From NCBI RefSeq assembly GCF_004348685.1, contig NZ_SMKO01000096.1:1-34986 (forward strand): a stretch of DNA of 34,986 bases, written 5' to 3'. Shown one piece after another: positions 32,238-34,986 of the stretch. Origin of the DNA: Nonomuraea deserti (lineage in GTDB: Bacteria; Actinomycetota; Actinomycetes; Streptosporangiales; Streptosporangiaceae). A program made the translations under genes and the position numbers. Position 1 is the first letter of the stretch. The number at the start of each line of letters is the position of its first letter. The notes beneath the pieces were generated by a model. It worked only from the letters and a program-made list of their open reading frames with translations, was not told the origin of the DNA and did no database searches.

Positions 32238-33362
32238 CTACTTCTCAGGGCAGAGAATCGCCTCCGCCGCCTTCCTGATCAGCGGCTCGACGGCGGAGTC
32301 GCTGTGGGCGGTGGCCAGCGTGGCCGACACGACGAACTGCACACCGGTGCTCTTCGAGCCGAAGGTCTGCGCCTTGAAACTGGGCGCGCTACCCGCCACC
32401 ACCCCATATTCGCCGCCGCACGCACCCTTGCCGGAGGGCTGCTCCGAGGGCGGCGGGGCCGGTCGGCCGGCGTTCAGCGCGTCCTTCTCCTCCTCCGTCA
32501 GCAAGTCGCCGGCGAGCGCACGGTGGAAGGCGCTCAGATCGTCCGTGGTGGAGATCACGCCGCCGGCCGCGTAGCCGTAGCTCATGTTGAAGCGGTCGAC
32601 ATCGACCAGCTTGCCGTCCTCGTCGGGATAGTAGCTGTGGCCGTGCGGGCCCTTGATGCCGCCGGGGAACTTGACCGGCAGGTAGCTGTCGTTCATGTCC
32701 AGGGGGTCGAAGATGCGCTTGTCGAACTCGGCTGCGACCGAGTGCTTCGTGAGCTTTTCGATGATCAGCCCGAGGAGGTAGTAGTTGGTGTTGGAGTAGG
32801 AGAACTTCTCTCCGGGTTCCTGCTTCCGCTCCACGGTGCGGGACCTTCTCACCAGCTCCATGGGCGGGAGGTAGGTGGTGAAGTCCAGGTAGTCGATCAG
32901 CTCGGGGGTGAACCAGTTGGGGATGCCGGAGGTGTGGTGGATCATCTGCTCGACGGTGATCTCGTCGGCCCGCTCCACCAGGTCCTTCTCCGCCACCTCG
33001 GGCAGCAGGTCGCTGAGCTTGTCATCCAGGGAGAGCTTGTCCTCGGTGACCAGCTTCATGATGATGACCTGGGTCATCACCTTGGTCTGGGATCCGGCTC
33101 GGAAGCGGGCGCCCGCCGGTATCTTGCCGCCTCCGTCCAGCAGGCGGGTGCCGGCCGACCCCTTGCCGACCTTCTTCCCGTCGACGTAGACGGCGCCGAT
33201 CGCGCCCAGAACTTCGGGGCTCGCGGCCAGTTCGGCGAGCGCCTTCTGCACGTCCCCGAACCGGGGCCGGTCCGCACCGGCCGCGTCGGCGGGCGCCGTG
33301 ACGCTCAGCGTCAGCGCCCCGCAGGCCAGAGCTGCCAGACCGGCCTTTTTCACACGGTTCAC
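32238..33362 (-). CDS. Secreted serine hydrolase (class C beta-lactamase/DD-peptidase fold) with unusual third motif
   Basis: 374 aa from GTG 33362 (VNRVKKAGLAALACGAL); an ATG at 33413 would put 17 unlikely residues before the signal peptide. The signal is cleaved after ADA (residue 27). SxxK is S91QTK94 and the second motif YSN is 189-191; HHTSGIPNWF (142-151) is the loop typical of this fold. The third motif, normally HTG or KTG, is not where expected: the equivalent region reads GEYGVVAGSAPSFKAQTFGSKSTGVQF. KSTG there is a possible substitute. Probable D-alanyl-D-alanine peptidase or esterase. The downstream end is 132 bases from the tRNA terminator and overlaps no other gene. Confidence 0.88.
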   Translation of the reverse strand: MNRVKKAGLAALACGALTLSVTAPADAAGADRPRFGDVQKALAELAASPEVLGAIGAVYVDGKKVGKGSAGTRLLDGGGKIPAGARFRAGSQTKVMTQVIIMKLVTEDKLSLDDKLSDLLPEVAEKDLVERADEITVEQMIHHTSGIPNWFTPELIDYLDFTTYLPPMELVRRSRTVERKQEPGEKFSYSNTNYYLLGLIIEKLTKHSVAAEFDKRIFDPLDMNDSYLPVKFPGGIKGPHGHSYYPDEDGKLVDVDRFNMSYGYAAGGVISTTDDLSAFHRALAGDLLTEEEKDALNAGRPAPPPSEQPSGKGACGGEYGVVAGSAPSFKAQTFGSKSTGVQFVVSATLATAHSDSAVEPLIRKAAEAILCPEK

Positions 33363-33574
33363 CAGAAGGGTCCTTTCCACCTCGGGGATGCCGGGACGAC
33401 ACGCGTCATGCATAGAGGTGTCGTGCTCCGGCCCATGGCGCCATGTTTAGCTCTGAGGTGGTTTCCTGCTCGTTTCCGCCCGGACGCGGCTTCACCGCCG
33501 TCGCCTACCGGAAGCCGGGTGACAGCGCGTTGTTTGAGCCGCACTCGCCACCGGCCGGTTCGCCCCAGCGCCGA

Positions 33575-33594
33575 GGGGACGCGGCCGCGTCCCC
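33575..33594 (-). terminator. 20-base perfect palindrome after the phospholipase gene
   Basis: GGGGACGCGGCCGCGTCCCC is self-complementary and includes a NotI site, GCGGCCGC. It starts 24 bases beyond the phospholipase stop on the minus strand, which is right for a GC-type terminator, but there is no T-tract. The 33363-33617 gap otherwise holds the serine hydrolase leader; I see nothing else in it. Confidence 0.5.
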
Positions 33595-33617
33595 GCCCCC
33601 TCGTGCGTTCGGGACGG

Positions 33618-34139
33618 CTACCGCTGGGCGGACCGTTCGGCCTGCCGCTTGACCTCCCGGATCTGCTCGTCGCTGACGACCAGGTCGCCGAACTCCTTGA
33701 CCGCCTGGTAATAGGTCCAGGCGAGCCCGTCGCAGGTGGACTTCGACACTCCCGAGTAGCCGGCGCACACCCGGCGCATATCGAAGTAGAAAGCGTCGTC
33801 TATGCGTGGCTTGTTGGCCGGGAATTGGTTGACGTCCTTGTAATTGCGGTAGCCGAAGTCGTGCCGTCTGCACGACATGCGGAAATCGAAGCCGAGCGGC
33901 TGGTCGGGGCTGCTCGAGCAGAGGTCGGTCGACCAGTCGAAGGCGTAGTCGGCCCAGTCCGACTGGTTCTCCCACGCGTTGCGCCACGTGCCGGCGCTCG
34001 TGGTGGTGGGCTGGGTGAACGAGGAGAGAGCGGCGAGTTTCTGCTCCAGGGTCACCGCGTGCGCAGGCAGCGCGAATCCGAATAAGGTGAACAAGAGGAC
34101 GACGGCAGGGGCGATGACGGTGCTTGATCGTTTGATCAT
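33618..34139 (-). CDS. Secreted prokaryotic phospholipase A2
   Basis: 173 aa. Signal peptide MIKRSSTVIAPAVVLLFTLFGFALPAHA, cleaved before VTL. The mature part carries the prokaryotic PLA2 motif: DWSTDLCSSSP (69-78), then CRRHDFGYRNYK (90-101) with the catalytic His93-Asp94 pair. C74, C90, C125 and C136 could make two disulfides, as in the Streptomyces violaceoruber enzyme. The reaction is hydrolysis of the sn-2 acyl ester of phospholipids outside the cell, calcium-dependent in the family. GGAG lies 8 bases before the ATG. The region upstream (34140-34301) shows no gene. Confidence 0.95.
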   Translation of the reverse strand: MIKRSSTVIAPAVVLLFTLFGFALPAHAVTLEQKLAALSSFTQPTTTSAGTWRNAWENQSDWADYAFDWSTDLCSSSPDQPLGFDFRMSCRRHDFGYRNYKDVNQFPANKPRIDDAFYFDMRRVCAGYSGVSKSTCDGLAWTYYQAVKEFGDLVVSDEQIREVKRQAERSAQR

Positions 34140-34301
34140 GAAACCTGCTCCAAATGCCCGGGGAGATGGCAGGGTTCGCCTGATGTCCTTACGATGACGC
34201 GCGTTTCCGGGAAAAGCCGAAGCAGATCTTGCCTAATTTTCCGGCCAGGCTTCGCACACCCTTGATCTTTACAGCGGGCCGATTCTCTGTCAGCTGTGGA
34301 G

Positions 34302-34766
34302 TCAGCGGGTGGTGCGGCGGGCCAGCAGCAGGCGCGCCGACCAGCCGGCGGCCCACAGCAGGAGCAGGGCCACCAGCGCGCCGCCCAGCATGATCGTCAG
34401 CCCGGCGCCGATGTTGGCCCCGACCGTGCCCGCGGTCACCACCCGCCAGCCGGCTCCGGCGATGGCGCCCGCGACCAGCACCGGGATCAGCGCCGCCCAC
34501 CACCGCCGGTCGAACCGGCGCCGCCGCGACGCCCGCACCAGCAGCACCGTCGTCACGCCCGTCACGAGCAGCGCTGCGACGCCGACGGCGCGCTCGGCCC
34601 ACGGGCCGATGGCGGGCGGGCTGATCACGTGGTCGAGGGCCGTGCCGGGCGGCACGCTCGCGCTCAGGTCACCCACCAGCCACCAGACGGCCACCGGAAC
34701 GGCCAGCGCGCAGCCCGCGGCGGCGGCGAGAAGGCTTCTTCCCGAGGGCGATGCCGTGTCTGCCAT
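34302..34766 (-). CDS. Four-helix membrane protein, unknown
   Basis: 154 aa. Four hydrophobic segments at about residues 11-31, 59-77, 89-103 and 116-142, with Arg-rich cytoplasmic loops (RASRRRRFDRRWW). No motif I recognise. It lies between the phospholipase gene and the 2-hydroxyacid dehydrogenase fragment on the same strand, so it is probably transcribed from its own promoter or as part of the downstream neighbours. Confidence 0.75.
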   Translation of the reverse strand: MADTASPSGRSLLAAAAGCALAVPVAVWWLVGDLSASVPPGTALDHVISPPAIGPWAERAVGVAALLVTGVTTVLLVRASRRRRFDRRWWAALIPVLVAGAIAGAGWRVVTAGTVGANIGAGLTIMLGGALVALLLLWAAGWSARLLLARRTTR

Positions 34767-34813
34767 AGGACCAGTCTTACGTCATGAGAGCGGCACGCGC
34801 CCGGCTTTGACGT

Positions 34814-34986
34814 TCACGCGACCCGGGTCAGATCGTCGAGACGCACCTGCCCGTGCAGCGGCCGGCCGGCGACGAACCGCTCGACCTCGCCGGCCGCGTA
34901 CTCCCCGAGCAGGCGGAGCTCGCTGCCGCGGGCGCCGCTGACGTGCGGGGTCACCCAGACGCCTGGCGCGGCCAGCAGGGGGTGGG
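34814..34986 (-). CDS. 2-hydroxyacid dehydrogenase, C-terminal fragment (5' part outside window)
   Basis: The frame ending at TGA 34814-34816 encodes HPLLAAPGVWVTPHVSG followed by a helix (ARGSELRLLGEYAAGEVERFVAGRPL) and ends DDLTRVA. The PHVSG segment, with its His, is the C-terminal catalytic-domain signature of D-2-hydroxyacid dehydrogenases. Most of the gene lies beyond the window edge. Confidence 0.85.
   Translation of the reverse strand, partial: HPLLAAPGVWVTPHVSGARGSELRLLGEYAAGEVERFVAGRPLHGQVRLDDLTRVA

Overview
The window is high-GC, gene-dense DNA with actinomycete features: many GTG starts, strong G/C at third codon positions, and families common in filamentous actinomycetes (a PF04672-type SAM methyltransferase, a mycobacterial-type SecA2, a GPGG-motif micro-protein, DUF6458, a kinase/WD40 multidomain protein). 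My inference is the order Streptosporangiales, perhaps something like Nonomuraea, but there is no rRNA or other decisive marker. I see no integrase, transposase, phage gene or CRISPR array, so this reads as ordinary chromosome with accessory-type content.

Layout. 1-2144 (-): truncated kinase-fold/WD40 protein that lacks every kinase catalytic residue. 2236-3312 (-): GNAT plus a P-loop kinase. 3350-4027 (+): two small stress-type genes (DUF6458, ChaB). 4126-4215: 15-bp tandem repeats. 4228-6057 (-): transketolase. 6136-6310: array of alternating inverted arms. 6322-7600 (-): SDR oxidoreductase and a small membrane protein. 7655-9725 (+): topoisomerase IB, then BON protein and metallophosphoesterase, closed by a strong terminator. 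9891-10634 (-): GPGG micro-protein and DUF1360 protein. 10729-11325 (+): nucleotidyltransferase-fold protein. 11350-13551 (-): SecA2. 13671-16766 (-): EamA transporter with a structured leader, SAM methyltransferase, membrane acyltransferase. 16925-21377 (+): PRC-barrel, VOC protein, DMT transporter, large secreted beta-helix protein. 21432-24611: FAD monooxygenase and divergent TetR sharing a doubled operator, a glyoxalase-like protein and a GNAT. 24718-28729: three overlapping acyl-CoA dehydrogenase genes, with a TetR gene reading back into the end of the operon. 28913-31889: membrane-anchored NERD-like protein convergent with a MoxR ATPase/CoxE-type VWA pair. 31990-32063: tRNA-Lys(CTT). 32238-34766 (-): secreted serine hydrolase, secreted phospholipase A2, four-TM protein. 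34814-end (-): C-terminus of a 2-hydroxyacid dehydrogenase.

How parts work together. Two regulator/enzyme modules can be read from the DNA. The FAD monooxygenase/TetR intergenic region carries two copies of a 14-bp palindrome 22 bp apart, overlapping the likely TetR promoter. The acyl-CoA dehydrogenase operon and the distal TetR gene carry near-identical 16-bp operators, predicting that this TetR controls both. The MoxR-VWA pair is a typical ATPase/metal-ion-dependent adhesion-site module. Genes at 3350-4027, 7655-9725, 9891-10040 and 16925-17269 resemble small stress or envelope functions scattered around housekeeping genes. No intergenic stretch exceeds about 265 bases.
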